Of a stretch of 64,000 bases of DNA, positions 25,320 through 34,860 are shown piece after piece (position 1 is the first letter of the stretch; each line of letters starts with the position of its first letter). Location: NCBI RefSeq assembly GCF_000018285.1, contig NC_009901.1, positions 62,001 through 126,000 of the forward strand, read 5' to 3'. Source of the DNA: Shewanella pealeana ATCC 700345 (GTDB lineage: Bacteria > Pseudomonadota > Gammaproteobacteria > Enterobacterales > Shewanellaceae). A program made the translations under genes and the position numbers. The notes beneath the pieces are model-generated. The model saw only the letters and a program-made list of their open reading frames with translations, was not told the DNA's origin and made no database searches.

Positions 25320-26084
25320 ATGCTTAATCTCTATTTATCAAGTAATTACACTGTATTTGCATCATTTGCAGGAACTATAACTTCCTGTGCCTTGCTTATA
25401 TTTTCCTGTTTGTTTCCGCATATTGTCGTGGCACAAGAAGCCACTGGGGCCAGCACACAACTTGAGCAAGAAATGACTCAGTTGATTACTCGTGAAATCA
25501 ATCAGTGGCAAAAGCTGATGGGGATAGCGCAGTTAACTGCAAAAATTAAAGTCAGAGTACCTTCGGGGGCTAAGCGGCTAGATGTTTGTCAATCGGGCTT
25601 AAGCATAGAAGCTGGCGCTATCCCTTTAGGCAATGTGCAGCGTAAGGTGAATTGTGCGTCCCAAGGCTGGAGTTTGTACGTTCGAGCGACAGTAGAGGTC
25701 AGGGCTAAAGTGCCCGTTGCCAATCGTCTATTAAGGCGTGGAGAACATATTTCGCTTGCCGATATCGAGTGGCAAGAGGTCAATCTAGATGCATCTGATC
25801 GAAACTTAGTGGGGCAGTTAGATCAAATCGTTGGCCGACAGGTGGTGAGAAAATTGCGTCGACATCAGGCGATTAAATCGCAGCAACTGGATGATCCACA
25901 ATGGGTTAATATTGGTGACCGAGTCATTATCGAGGCGCGTAGCAATGGCTTTTATGCCAATATGCCAGGTGAAGCACTCGAAGGTGGCGGGCAGGGGCAA
26001 GCCATTAGGGTAAGAAACTTAAGCTCAGGCAAAGTCATTTCGGCCTATCCTATCGCGAAGGGGCGAGTGGCCACTCAATTTTAA
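25320..26084 (+). CDS. flgA: P-ring assembly chaperone FlgA
   Basis: 254 aa. A hydrophobic N-terminal segment (about 17-38) acts as signal peptide; the C-terminal SAF-like domain includes NRLLRRGEHISLADIEWQEVNL and RVIIEARSNGFYANMPGEALEGGGQGQAIRVRNLSSGK. It assists FlgI polymerisation in the periplasm. It is divergent from flgB and followed by flgM, the usual flgA-flgM-flgN order. The start at 25320 gives a long signal region; a later start is possible but I see no better ATG. Confidence 0.88.
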   Translation: MLNLYLSSNYTVFASFAGTITSCALLIFSCLFPHIVVAQEATGASTQLEQEMTQLITREINQWQKLMGIAQLTAKIKVRVPSGAKRLDVCQSGLSIEAGAIPLGNVQRKVNCASQGWSLYVRATVEVRAKVPVANRLLRRGEHISLADIEWQEVNLDASDRNLVGQLDQIVGRQVVRKLRRHQAIKSQQLDDPQWVNIGDRVIIEARSNGFYANMPGEALEGGGQGQAIRVRNLSSGKVISAYPIAKGRVATQF

Positions 26085-26186
26085 CTGCTGAAGCCGAGAA
26101 TCTTTTGCCAAGTAAATGGCGTTAATTTCAGTTGTGTTATCTTTCTGTCGCTCTAGTTATTTATAGGCGTATTTAATGGAGCCAGT

Positions 26187-26471
26187 ATGGAGATTAATAA
26201 AGTAAACAGTACGGTAAATACTGAAATGGGTACCAATCGGAGTAAAACCTTCAGTTTGGTCCAGCCTCAGGAGCCTCAAGCTGTTGTTAAAAAGCCCCAA
26301 GCTGAGGTTAGCGATGATTGTAAACTCATTGCGCATAACCAGCCGCAGCTTGAGCAGTTAGCCGATGTCGACCTAGATAAGGTTGCGCAGATCCGTCAAT
26401 CACTGATTGATGGTAGCTTTGAGATTGATATCGACAAGATGGTCGATGCCATGGTGCAGCAGCATGGTTAA
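26187..26471 (+). CDS. flgM: Anti-sigma-28 factor FlgM
   Basis: 94 aa. The C-terminal half (DVDLDKVAQIRQSLIDGSFEIDIDKMVDAMVQQHG) is the FlgM sigma-binding region. It should bind LafS until the hook is complete and then be exported. It is preceded by a GGAG ribosome-binding site (AATGGAGCCAGT) and overlaps flgN by 8 bases. Specificity for LafS rather than a second FliA elsewhere in the genome is inferred from location. Confidence 0.9.
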   Translation: MEINKVNSTVNTEMGTNRSKTFSLVQPQEPQAVVKKPQAEVSDDCKLIAHNQPQLEQLADVDLDKVAQIRQSLIDGSFEIDIDKMVDAMVQQHG

Positions 26472-26922
26472 GCCTGTTAGTCAGAGTAATAAGCGCGAGC
26501 TTGTTATGGGCTTAGTAAAAGGCATTCGGCAAGATATCGAGGATTATCGTCAGCTAAAAAGTCTATTGAATCGTCAGCGTGAGCTGATGCAGCGTCGCGA
26601 CAATCAAGGTCTTAATGAGCACAATAAGCTGCAATCTAGCCTGTGTAATAGCTTGATGGTTAAGGCGAGCGATAGAGGACTGTTGTTGCAGGACTTGGGC
26701 TTTGCTGGAGATGCGAGTGGTATGCAGGCGTTAATCGCAAGGCTGCCTAAAGCCTCTTCTGAGCAAGTGGCTAATCTTTGGGATAACTTGCTTGGCTTGG
26801 TCAGAGAGAGCAAACAAATTAACGAAGATAATGGCAAGCTATTGGTCGCGCAGCAGGAGGTGATTAACCAACTCCTGAACCCGAGCAATGAGCTGGCAAT
26901 TGATTATGGTGATCTGCGCTAA
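26464..26922 (+). CDS. flgN: Export chaperone FlgN
   Basis: 152 aa, mostly helical, with long heptad-like stretches (LKSLLNRQRELMQRRDNQGLNEHNKLQ). FlgN family members chaperone FlgK and FlgL. The call rests on size, helical composition and the position directly after flgM. The start is ATG 26464, inside the end of flgM; the frame is open further upstream, but that overlaps flgM entirely. The gene is convergent with fliJ, only 15 bases away. Confidence 0.78.
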   Translation: MVKPVSQSNKRELVMGLVKGIRQDIEDYRQLKSLLNRQRELMQRRDNQGLNEHNKLQSSLCNSLMVKASDRGLLLQDLGFAGDASGMQALIARLPKASSEQVANLWDNLLGLVRESKQINEDNGKLLVAQQEVINQLLNPSNELAIDYGDLR

Positions 26923-26937
26923 AAGGACGTTTGTCGC

Positions 26938-27351
26938 CTAAGTGGTAGCGTAACGTCCCGCTAGATCATCTAATTGCTTCTGTTCTTGGCGATCTTGCTG
27001 GTATTGAAGTTGTTGCTTCCGCTCTTGATAAAGCCAGTGTATTCCTTGCTGGCGGCCTAATTGACGGCGCCAAAGGTTATCCATTCTTTGATGCTCCTGC
27101 TGTAAAAGTAGTTGCTTACGCAGCAATTGTTTCTGCATTGGCTCGATGACTTGGATCATTTGAGCGCTATTTTGCAGCATCATAGCCGTTCCGCCCTTCA
27201 CACTAAACTGAGTGTAATCGCTGACCATTTGGCTTAGGAGCTGCTTTTGCTGCTCAATGTCATTGATACGAGTCTGGGCGTTATTTCGCTGTAGCCCTAG
27301 CTGTCCGAGTTTCTTTTCCTCTTGCTGGCATAGTTTTAGTAGCTGTTTCAT
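26938..27351 (-). CDS. fliJ: Flagellar export ATPase stalk protein FliJ
   Basis: 137 aa, almost wholly coiled coil and very rich in Gln, Leu and Lys (LCQQEEKKLGQLGLQRNNAQTRI, QQEHQRMDNLWRRQ). FliJ is a two-helix antiparallel coiled coil in the centre of the FliI hexamer. Called by position directly after fliI, length and coiled-coil form. It ends the fliE-F-G-H-I-J run. Confidence 0.82.
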   Translation of the reverse strand: MKQLLKLCQQEEKKLGQLGLQRNNAQTRINDIEQQKQLLSQMVSDYTQFSVKGGTAMMLQNSAQMIQVIEPMQKQLLRKQLLLQQEHQRMDNLWRRQLGRQQGIHWLYQERKQQLQYQQDRQEQKQLDDLAGRYATT

Positions 27352-27365
27352 TATGCTTCTCTACT

Positions 27366-28703
27366 CTACAATGAATATCCCATGTTGCTGACTAATTGCG
27401 CTAAGGCCGTGATGCTATGGGCATGATCGGCTTGTGAGTTGGTACTTTGACGTAAAAACTCAGCCATTTTAGGGTAAGCGCTCACCGCCATATCCATCTC
27501 TGGATCGTGACCCGCTTGATAACCCCCCAGTGGCAATAGATCTTTTACCTCGTTATAACGGCTATTCAGATGCCGAAACCACTGGCCTTGCTTGAGGGTT
27601 TCTTCACTGGCGACTTTGGTTGCCAGTCGGCTCACTGACGCGCCAATATCTATGGCGGGGAAGTGACCTTTCTCTGCAAGTTTACGGCTCAAGACAATAT
27701 GGCCATCTAAGATTGCACGAGCTGAGTCGGCGATAGGATCTTGCTGATCATCACCTTCGGTTAATACGGTGTAAAACGCGGTAAGTGTGCCCGTAGGGTG
27801 CTGACCATTACCCGCCATCTCCACCAAACTGGGGAGTTGAGCAAAAGCTGAAGGGGGATAGCCCTTGGTTGCTGGTGGCTCACCTAGACTCAGCGCAATC
27901 TCACGCTGGGCCTGTGCGTATCGAGTTAAGGAGTCTACCAGCAGTAATACTTGTTTACCTTGGTCGCGATAGGTGGCGGCAATGTGGTGGCATAAACGCA
28001 TTGCGCGCATTCGCATCAGTGGTGTGGTATCGGCTGGGGCTGCAATGACGACCGCTCGCTTGCGTCCCTCTTCACCTAGTGACTCATCGATAAATTCTTT
28101 GACCTCTCGGCCACGTTCACCTATTAGACCTACTACCACAACATCGGCTTCAGTAAAGCGGGTCATCATGCCTAACAGCACACTTTTACCGACACCTGAA
28201 CCGGCAAAAAGGCCTAGGCGCTGGCCACGGCCGATAGGGAGTAGGGCATTGATGGCTCTTATCCCAACATCCAATGGTTCTTCAATGGCTTTACGCATTA
28301 AGGGGTTGGTGGGTTTATGCTGTAGTGGCACATGAGGTAAGTGCTTAATGCAGCCGAGTCCGTCTAATGGCTGGCCTAAGCCGTCGAGCACGCGGCCGAG
28401 AATGCCTAGGCCTGAAGGAATAAGGCATCGGCCTTCAATAGGCATGACTCGAGCACCAGGCATTAACCCAGATGCCGCTTCGATAGGCATTAAGCATAGG
28501 GTGTCTTTGTAGAAGCCAACGACTTCGGCTTCTACCAATTGTTTATCACGACATTCTATGTGACATCTGTCCCCGGTGCCCAGCTGGCATCCAACCGCCT
28601 CAAGTAATAAGCCGTTGACTCGAGTGAGTCGTCCGTATACTTGCGCGACGGGAACCTTAGGCCAATCTAAAATGTCGGCGTTAAATTTCAACGTCAGCCT
28701 CAT
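27366..28703 (-). CDS. fliI: Flagellar export ATPase FliI
   Basis: 445 aa. Walker A GLFAGSGVGKS and Walker B VLLLVDSLTRYAQA are visible, with the FliI/HrcN pattern GEPPATKGYPPSAFAQLPSLVEMAGN. It energises and orders export of axial proteins with FliH and FliJ. The start overlaps fliH by 23 bases. Length is as expected (about 440-457 aa). Confidence 0.96.
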   Translation of the reverse strand: MRLTLKFNADILDWPKVPVAQVYGRLTRVNGLLLEAVGCQLGTGDRCHIECRDKQLVEAEVVGFYKDTLCLMPIEAASGLMPGARVMPIEGRCLIPSGLGILGRVLDGLGQPLDGLGCIKHLPHVPLQHKPTNPLMRKAIEEPLDVGIRAINALLPIGRGQRLGLFAGSGVGKSVLLGMMTRFTEADVVVVGLIGERGREVKEFIDESLGEEGRKRAVVIAAPADTTPLMRMRAMRLCHHIAATYRDQGKQVLLLVDSLTRYAQAQREIALSLGEPPATKGYPPSAFAQLPSLVEMAGNGQHPTGTLTAFYTVLTEGDDQQDPIADSARAILDGHIVLSRKLAEKGHFPAIDIGASVSRLATKVASEETLKQGQWFRHLNSRYNEVKDLLPLGGYQAGHDPEMDMAVSAYPKMAEFLRQSTNSQADHAHSITALAQLVSNMGYSL

Positions 28704-29436
28704 TTGCTAAGCTAGATGCCGCTATCGGGGTCTCGTTAAGGTGAGCCTGAACTTGGGCTAAACAGCTATTAAGGCGAGTCTCTACCGATGCATCAGCATC
28801 TGAGGTGGCGCTAACGATACGGCAACCACCGGCACTAATACTGGCGTCTGCAACCAGCGTCCAATGCTTAATCTTATCGGCTGCCAGCTCTTTAAGCTTA
28901 TCTACTGCACTCGGTTCAAGATGGATTTTAACCTCGGTTGGATCATCTGGTAGCGCGCTTAATGTCTCTTCAACCAAATTTAAGATCTGTTGTGGTTGCA
29001 GGGTCAGTTCGCAGCGGATCACCTGTAAGGATACTCGGCGAACGAGATCTAAGATCAGCGTTTGCTGCTGCGCTATCTGCTGACTATGGCCTTCTTCGAG
29101 TAGTGACTTCAGGGCACCTAAAGGAGCGATAATACTATTAAGCTGGTCATCGATATTGTCTTTACCTTTTTGCTGACCTTCAATGCGCCCTTGGTTGAAT
29201 CCTGCGGCATGGCCAGACTGACGTCCCTCTTCAACACCTGCATCAAAGCCGGCTTGATGGCCTTTTTGCACGCCATCATCATAGCCTTTATCGAAAGCCT
29301 GCTGAAAATCTTGCCAGCTCATTTCACTTTGTTCGGCATCGGTTTCGGGAGCGATAAGAGGCGAAAAACGGTGACGGCGAGCATGGGCACCAGTAAGGCG
29401 CCAGCGAGGGTCTGAGCTTTTGATTTCAGTCGTCAT
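28681..29436 (-). CDS. fliH: Flagellar export regulator FliH
   Basis: 251 aa. Residues about 50-90 contain the glycine-repeat helix (AGFDAGVEEGRQSGHAAGFNQGRIEGQQKG), the GxxxG/AxxxG repeats typical of FliH; the C-terminal domain has EVKIHLEPSAVDKLKEL. FliH binds FliI and links the ATPase to the C ring. Start and end touch or overlap fliG and fliI, so the genes are coupled. Confidence 0.92.
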   Translation of the reverse strand: MTTEIKSSDPRWRLTGAHARRHRFSPLIAPETDAEQSEMSWQDFQQAFDKGYDDGVQKGHQAGFDAGVEEGRQSGHAAGFNQGRIEGQQKGKDNIDDQLNSIIAPLGALKSLLEEGHSQQIAQQQTLILDLVRRVSLQVIRCELTLQPQQILNLVEETLSALPDDPTEVKIHLEPSAVDKLKELAADKIKHWTLVADASISAGGCRIVSATSDADASVETRLNSCLAQVQAHLNETPIAASSLANEADVEI

Positions 29437-30422
29437 TATTCAACCACCTGCTCTTCAAACAGTTGTAACTCAATCAGGCCTTCATCAGCCATCTGTTTGG
29501 CGATTTCCATGATCTCTTTACGTGCAGCCACAGCTTGACTCAATGGAATGGTACCTATGGCTTCCACTTGGGTTTCAATGGCTGATGACATACGCTTAGG
29601 TAACGCAGTCAGTAGGGTGGTTTTCAGCTCTGCATCGATCCCTTTCAGTGCGAATGCCAGTACTTCACTTGGAACTGTAGACATGATCTCTTGCAAGGTT
29701 TCTTGTTTTTGGCGGCCCAAGATGATGAAGTCGAACATGTTGTCTGCAACGCTGCTGGCAAGCTGCTTATCGTGCAGTTTGAGCATTTCCATCAGCTGTT
29801 CTCTATCGCCATTAAAGCGATTCAAGATGTCAGCAACTTGGCGCACGCCACTAATTTGGGTATGGCTCTTTTCCATGGCCATTAACATGCAACGCTCAAC
29901 TAATTGACGCAGCTCATCAACGACTTCTCTGTCGAGATCGCCGAGTTGAGCGATACGCACTAGGACTTCATCTTGTCCTGATGCTGGCAGCCCCTCTAGC
30001 ACTAAAGCCGCGTTCTCTGGTGGTAATAGCCCCAATAGCACAGCTTGTAGCTGGCAATGTTCGTTGGCAATTTCTCGCGCCAATAACTGCGGGTCAACCC
30101 ATTCGAGTCGCTTAACTAAGATCTTAATCTCGTCACCGTAAATACCATCGATTAAGCCCTTCGCCACTCGGTCGCCCAAGGCAAGGTCTAAGGTTTTTTG
30201 CAGGTAAGAGCGTGAAGCCCGTGCGATACCAGACTGCTCCTGATAACGTTTAAAAAAGCGTCCCAGTACGGCATCAGCCTCTTGCTGAGTAATGCTAGAA
30301 AGACGAGCCATTTTATGGCTAAGGTGCTGTACGTCGTTGCGATCTAAGTGAGCCATGACCTGAGCCGCGCCTTTTTCTCCCATACTGAGCAACAGCATGG
30401 CTGCTTGGTCTAGGTTATCCAT
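29436..30422 (-). CDS. fliG: Flagellar motor switch protein FliG
   Basis: 328 aa. The N-terminal domain starts MDNLDQAAMLLLSMGEKGAAQVMAHL; the middle has an EHPQ-equivalent region (ANEHCQLQAVLLGLLPPENAALVLEGLP), and the C-terminal domain includes LAFALKGIDAELKTTLLTALPKRMS, with the charged torque helix. It forms the C-ring part that meets LafT. ATG 30422 is chosen by alignment to FliG N-termini; a GTG at 30449 extends the frame by nine residues. Confidence 0.94.
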   Translation of the reverse strand: MDNLDQAAMLLLSMGEKGAAQVMAHLDRNDVQHLSHKMARLSSITQQEADAVLGRFFKRYQEQSGIARASRSYLQKTLDLALGDRVAKGLIDGIYGDEIKILVKRLEWVDPQLLAREIANEHCQLQAVLLGLLPPENAALVLEGLPASGQDEVLVRIAQLGDLDREVVDELRQLVERCMLMAMEKSHTQISGVRQVADILNRFNGDREQLMEMLKLHDKQLASSVADNMFDFIILGRQKQETLQEIMSTVPSEVLAFALKGIDAELKTTLLTALPKRMSSAIETQVEAIGTIPLSQAVAARKEIMEIAKQMADEGLIELQLFEEQVVE

Positions 30423-30509
30423 CTTAATTCCGAGTTCGCTATTATTCACTGTTAGTGTTACCTATCTTCGAGGCTAAATTTTATTTGGGTTGCGATATGT
30501 GCGAGTGGC

Positions 30510-32210
30510 TTAATCATGCTCAGTATCGCCAATCCAGTGGGCTATCACTTCAGCTACGCGTGCAGGCTCTTGGTTAGCGAGTAAACTGAGGTGCTCCATC
30601 TTGACCGCTAAAGGTGAGCTTGGTTCTGGAAGGCTAGCATCGCCGCTCCAGTTAAGGTCGCCAGTCTTCTGGTTTTGCCCTATCAACTGATCTGCGATTG
30701 CTTGTGCATTATTACCGCCTTCCAGTTTGGTAACGGTCGCTTGTGCTGGTGGCAAGCTTGGCTGCGCAGGCTCATCAATGCTTTTTAAGTTATGCTCAAC
30801 CGTTTTGGTCAGATGCTTAACCAGAGGGCGCAAGACGAAAAATATCATTGCAAGGCCTAATAGCGCGCCGATAAAGTAGCGTAAGTAGGTTTGATAACTT
30901 TCACCCTGCCACCATGGCATAGGTTCAAATTCAGCAATTTGGGTTGGTGCAAAATCAAAGCTGTTAATACTGAATTGATCGCCTCGAGCGGCAGAGAAGC
31001 CAATCGCGTCCTGTACCATGCTGCTTAATTGGTCTAGTTGAGTCTGAGTCCAGCCCGTCTCTCCGGCGGATTGTTTATTAATCAGTACCGATACCGATAG
31101 ATTTTCTAACTGCATCTGTTGATAGCGGGTGTGTCTGACTGAGCGGCCGGTGTCGAATTGACGGCTTTCCTGTGAGTTTAAGTTACGACGGGCGTTACTC
31201 TCATCTGCTTCAGCGGCTGGTGGTTGATTGCTTAAAGCACCAGGAATACCCAGGGCCATATCGCTATTGGTTTCATTACTGGTTAGATTCTCTTTGGTGA
31301 CGACTGCCAGTGGGTCTAGAGATTCTTTGGTCTCTTCCACTTGGTTAAAGTTCACGTTTGCAGCGACTTGTACTTCAAAGTGATCGCGTCCGAGAATAGG
31401 CAGCAGCATGCTTGAGGCGCGATCAATTAAGCTTTGCTCTAACTCTTGGGTGTATTTGAGCTGGCGGTCTCGTGCCTGAGTGATATCTTTATTAACGCTA
31501 ATAGATGAGCTTAAGTGGTTACCTTCTTGATCGACAACTTGCACACGATCGGGAGTCATACCGGTAACGCTACCAGCCACTAAGTTGACGATAGACTCAA
31601 TCTGTTCCGGTTGAATATTGCTACCGGCATAGAGCTCAAGCATCACTGAGGCTGTAGGTAACTCAGGCTGTTGACGAATAAATAGGGTTTTCTTAGGGAT
31701 GGCCAAATGGACTCGAGCGGTCTTAACCGCCTTCAATGCCATAATGGTGCGTGATAGCTCACCCTCTAGGCTATAGCGATACTTGGCCTGTTCCATAAAC
31801 TGGCTGGTGCCTATGTTAGAGTTTTCGAGCGACTCCATTCCTGATGGCACCTTAGCCTTAACGCCACGGGCTGCCAGTAGCATGCGGGCAGGGCCGAGCT
31901 TATCTTCGGTAACCAAGATCAGCCCGCTGTTCGCGTCGATACGATAACTAATACCTTCCGCTTCAAGTACCTCGATAATTTGTGAAGTTTCAACGCCTTC
32001 TTGGTTACCATATAGGGGACGGTAGCCTTGACTCGCACTCCATAGCATCAACACAATGACGCAAGCGGCAACAATAGCGAGTACGGCTAATATCACTACC
32101 TGACGGTCGCCTCGATTATATTGTTGCCACTTTTCTTTCAGTGAATTCAGCGGGTTATTGACACCAGCATTCGTTGCGGCAGGGCTGGTTTGAGTCAATG
32201 TAGTTGACAT
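30510..32210 (-). CDS. fliF: Flagellar MS-ring protein FliF
   Basis: 566 aa. The first membrane segment is at about 40-62 and the second at about 450-470. Between them lie the ring-building motifs, with PLYGNQEGVETSQIIEVLEAEGISYRI and MEQAKYRYSLEGELSRTIMALKAVKTARVHLAIP. The cytoplasmic tail binds FliG. A TTG-initiated reading from 32231 is possible, but ATG 32210 has AAGGATAAC upstream and is preferred. Confidence 0.95.
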   Translation of the reverse strand: MSTTLTQTSPAATNAGVNNPLNSLKEKWQQYNRGDRQVVILAVLAIVAACVIVLMLWSASQGYRPLYGNQEGVETSQIIEVLEAEGISYRIDANSGLILVTEDKLGPARMLLAARGVKAKVPSGMESLENSNIGTSQFMEQAKYRYSLEGELSRTIMALKAVKTARVHLAIPKKTLFIRQQPELPTASVMLELYAGSNIQPEQIESIVNLVAGSVTGMTPDRVQVVDQEGNHLSSSISVNKDITQARDRQLKYTQELEQSLIDRASSMLLPILGRDHFEVQVAANVNFNQVEETKESLDPLAVVTKENLTSNETNSDMALGIPGALSNQPPAAEADESNARRNLNSQESRQFDTGRSVRHTRYQQMQLENLSVSVLINKQSAGETGWTQTQLDQLSSMVQDAIGFSAARGDQFSINSFDFAPTQIAEFEPMPWWQGESYQTYLRYFIGALLGLAMIFFVLRPLVKHLTKTVEHNLKSIDEPAQPSLPPAQATVTKLEGGNNAQAIADQLIGQNQKTGDLNWSGDASLPEPSSPLAVKMEHLSLLANQEPARVAEVIAHWIGDTEHD

Positions 32211-32285
32211 GCTTTCGTTATCCTTCCTCAAAAAGAGTGCTTGAGTATTTTGGGTCGTAATGGTTATTAAATTATGAAGTTATGA

Positions 32286-32624
32286 TCAGACTGGCATCTT
32301 CATAACTTCGTCAAACGCTTGTACTAAACGATTTCGAATTTGGATCATGGTGGAAAAAGCGAGTCCCGCTTTTTGCGAGGCCACCATGGCGCCGACTAAG
32401 TCACCACTCTGACCTGTATCTACCGCTCTCATTAGGGCTGCCGATGCATTTTGATCAGTATTGACGGCGGCCACTTTATTTTTCATCAATTCAGTAAATG
32501 AAGGTGGCTGTAGCCCAAAATCTCTTGGATTGGGCGTGACGCTTATCGCTCCTTTTGCCATCTCTGAATGGATGTTGAGCTGTTGCATCATTAACTGAGC
32601 ACTGGCTATATTGGCATTTGACAT
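32286..32624 (-). CDS. fliE: Hook-basal body connector FliE
   Basis: 112 aa. The C-terminal half LVGAMVASQKAGLAFSTMIQIRNRLVQAFDEVMKMPV is the FliE signature. It joins the MS ring to the rod and is the first rod component exported. It follows lafK by 30 bases and precedes fliF, as in other lateral gene sets. Confidence 0.92.
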   Translation of the reverse strand: MSNANIASAQLMMQQLNIHSEMAKGAISVTPNPRDFGLQPPSFTELMKNKVAAVNTDQNASAALMRAVDTGQSGDLVGAMVASQKAGLAFSTMIQIRNRLVQAFDEVMKMPV

Positions 32625-32654
32625 ATAAATTCTCTTGATAGATCTAGACTATGA

Positions 32655-33962
32655 TTACGCAGCATGACCTGCTTGAGCGAGGAGGCGTTCAATATCGATC
32701 CCTTCTTCTCGCATTTGAGCCAGCTTGTATCGCAATGCTCGTGTCGTCATTCCCAAGGCCTCAGCCGTTTGGATCCTATGGCCGTTGTGGCGCTTAAGCG
32801 TGTCAATAATGTATTGGAACTCAGCCTGACGTTTAGAGGCCTTAAGCCCTAACTCATTTTGTTCTACTAAGATTGAACCGTCTTGATTTTCGAGGCCGAG
32901 ATCTTCGGCTTGTAATGCTTGACCACGTCGCATAACCAGCGCGCGTTGGATGGTATTTTCTAGTTCGCGCACATTGCCGGGCCAGTTGTGGCTTAACAGT
33001 AAGTTTCGAGCCTGCTCACTGAAGTAGCATTGCTGATTTGCCGCAAGAATTTTGTATCGCTGTAGAAAATGTTCGGCAATGGGCAGAATGTCTTCGCGTC
33101 TCTGACGCAGTGGTAATATCTTTATCGGCAGTACATCTAAGCGATAGAAGAGGTCTTCTCTGAATTTGCCATCTTGCACCGCTTGACGCAGATCTTTGTT
33201 GGTGGCGGCAATGACCCGAATATCTAACGCAATTGACCTGTGACTGCCTAATCGCTCAACCTCTCTCTCTTGCAGTACACGCAGTAGTTTGGCTTGTAAA
33301 AGCAGAGGCATCTCACCGATTTCATCGAGCAGTAACGTTCCGCCGTTGGCGAGTTCGAACTTACCGGGCTGGTCGGTTGTGGCACCCGTAAATGCCCCCT
33401 TGATGTGACCAAACAGGATAGATTCTAGAATGCTTTCAGGAATAGCTGCGCAGTTGATTGCGATAAAAGCCTTATCGGCACGGTTGGAATGGCGGTGAAT
33501 ATAACGAGCTAGCGGCTCTTTACCTGTGCCGCTTTCGCCGGTGAGTAGTACTGTGGCCTCTGTGCTCGCAGCTCGGTGAGCTAGCATTAGCAGCTGGCGG
33601 CTAACCGGAGCCGCGCAAATTAACTCATTATTGGGCAGTTCTAAACGACGTAATCTTTGTAGTAGTGAGCACAGTTGCTCTGCATCAATTGGCAGTAACA
33701 GGTAATCTTGTACACCACACTGCATGGCGATACTGGCAAGCTCGGTTTGCTCTGGATTGAGCAGGGCGACTTGGTGCTTACCTGGAAATTGTCGTAGCCG
33801 TACGGGTACATCCTGACTCGCGCAATGAGAAAGGTTGATCAAACTTAACCAAGGGCTATCTTTATCATCAGGCAAGTATAAATTAAAGCCCTGTTGAACC
33901 AGTCTATTTTGGCAAGATAGGGTTAGATCTGCATCGACAAATCTTAAACTAGAAGGATTCAT
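32655..33962 (-). CDS. lafK: Sigma-54-dependent transcriptional activator LafK (FlrA/FleQ family)
   Basis: 435 aa. The N-terminal 120 residues are a receiver-like domain lacking a clear phosphoacceptor pocket. The AAA+ domain has Walker [15 protein letters not shown] (sigma-54 contact) and [13 protein letters not shown] (Walker B). The C-terminal Fis-type helix-turn-helix is [19 protein letters not shown]. It should turn on the RpoN promoters of this system, including those at 13911 and 25303. It overlaps the motY-like gene by 14 bases. Control by phosphorylation is unlikely given the N-terminus. Confidence 0.93.
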   Translation of the reverse strand: MNPSSLRFVDADLTLSCQNRLVQQGFNLYLPDDKDSPWLSLINLSHCASQDVPVRLRQFPGKHQVALLNPEQTELASIAMQCGVQDYLLLPIDAEQLCSLLQRLRRLELPNNELICAAPVSRQLLMLAHRAASTEATVLLTGESGTGKEPLARYIHRHSNRADKAFIAINCAAIPESILESILFGHIKGAFTGATTDQPGKFELANGGTLLLDEIGEMPLLLQAKLLRVLQEREVERLGSHRSIALDIRVIAATNKDLRQAVQDGKFREDLFYRLDVLPIKILPLRQRREDILPIAEHFLQRYKILAANQQCYFSEQARNLLLSHNWPGNVRELENTIQRALVMRRGQALQAEDLGLENQDGSILVEQNELGLKASKRQAEFQYIIDTLKRHNGHRIQTAEALGMTTRALRYKLAQMREEGIDIERLLAQAGHAA

Positions 33963-34860
33963 TTTGTGCTCTCGAAGCTGGGCTCACAGAATTTGCTGCA
34001 GATTTGACTAAGCGCAAAGTGACTCGACGGTTTAGCTCTCGGCCTTGAGTGCTGTTGTTGCTAGCGACAGGGGTTCGGGTACCGTGATGCCGTGTTTGGA
34101 TCATCTTTGGTGACACCCCAAGTTCTATTAACCTAGAGACCACTTCATCGGCTCGCTCTTTACTCAGCACTAAGTTGGCTAAGTGGTCACCGGAAGCATC
34201 GGCATGCCCGTCGACTAAGACTTCAACAATACTTGGGTCGGCTTGAAGGTAACGATAAACGGCATAGAGATCTTGCTCATGAGCAGCATTTAGCAGGCTT
34301 GAGCTAGGGGCAAACAAGAATTCTAAGCGGCGCAAGTAGGTGAAAGGTTTTGGCAGTAATTGCTGACGACAGAGTCTAAATTGATTCGCTACTGCCTGGG
34401 TTGATACTGGGCTAGCATTGATCAGGTATTGGCTGTTGTCGGCGCTAGTGATAGCGACCTGCCAAGTGCGCCCTTGTTCAAGAGCCTCTAAAAATGGTGC
34501 TGTATTTTTTAGGCTTATTGCCTGCGAGCCAAACCAGTTTAGTGATGTGGTGGCGATTGGCTGGTGAGTGCTATCTTGCCAAACTGCGGAGACCACAGAA
34601 GCTTGGCTCTGGGCATTATTTAGTGAAAGCCAGTCTGCTTGTAGGGATAGGGCGAGAGGCTCTCCTGGAGCCGCACTAAGCAGTAACGTGCCGAAGCTCT
34701 GTACTCTGTGAGTAATTTCACAGCCAAACTGATCTCCTGAAAACAGCCACTGGGCTTTTTCAAAAGGTGTTTGATAGTTAACAGACGCAGCAAGTGCGTT
34801 ATTTGTGATGTTTGTACAAATAAAAATTAAACAGATTAATATATAAACTGACTTCTTCAA
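33949..34860 (-). CDS. motY: MotY-like lateral motor protein (OmpA-family)
   Basis: 303 aa. Signal peptide (about 1-24, ending NNALA), an N-terminal MotY-type beta domain (NYQTPFEKAQWLFSGDQFGCEITHRVQSFGTLLLS), then a C-terminal OmpA-like peptidoglycan-binding domain with VDGHADASGDHLANLVLSKERADEV and GRELNRRVTLRL. In Vibrio, MotY forms the T ring that holds stators; a lateral copy is encoded next to lafK in V. parahaemolyticus. The gene heads the motY-lafK-fliEFGHIJ unit and is divergent from fliM. Confidence 0.85.
   Translation of the reverse strand: MKKSVYILICLIFICTNITNNALAASVNYQTPFEKAQWLFSGDQFGCEITHRVQSFGTLLLSAAPGEPLALSLQADWLSLNNAQSQASVVSAVWQDSTHQPIATTSLNWFGSQAISLKNTAPFLEALEQGRTWQVAITSADNSQYLINASPVSTQAVANQFRLCRQQLLPKPFTYLRRLEFLFAPSSSLLNAAHEQDLYAVYRYLQADPSIVEVLVDGHADASGDHLANLVLSKERADEVVSRLIELGVSPKMIQTRHHGTRTPVASNNSTQGRELNRRVTLRLVKSAANSVSPASRAQNESF

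Noticed and set aside
26074..26100. Possible sigma-28 promoter for flgM with GCCGAGAA
   Set aside because: The -10 matches 7 of 8 but there is no TAAA-type -35 at the right distance.
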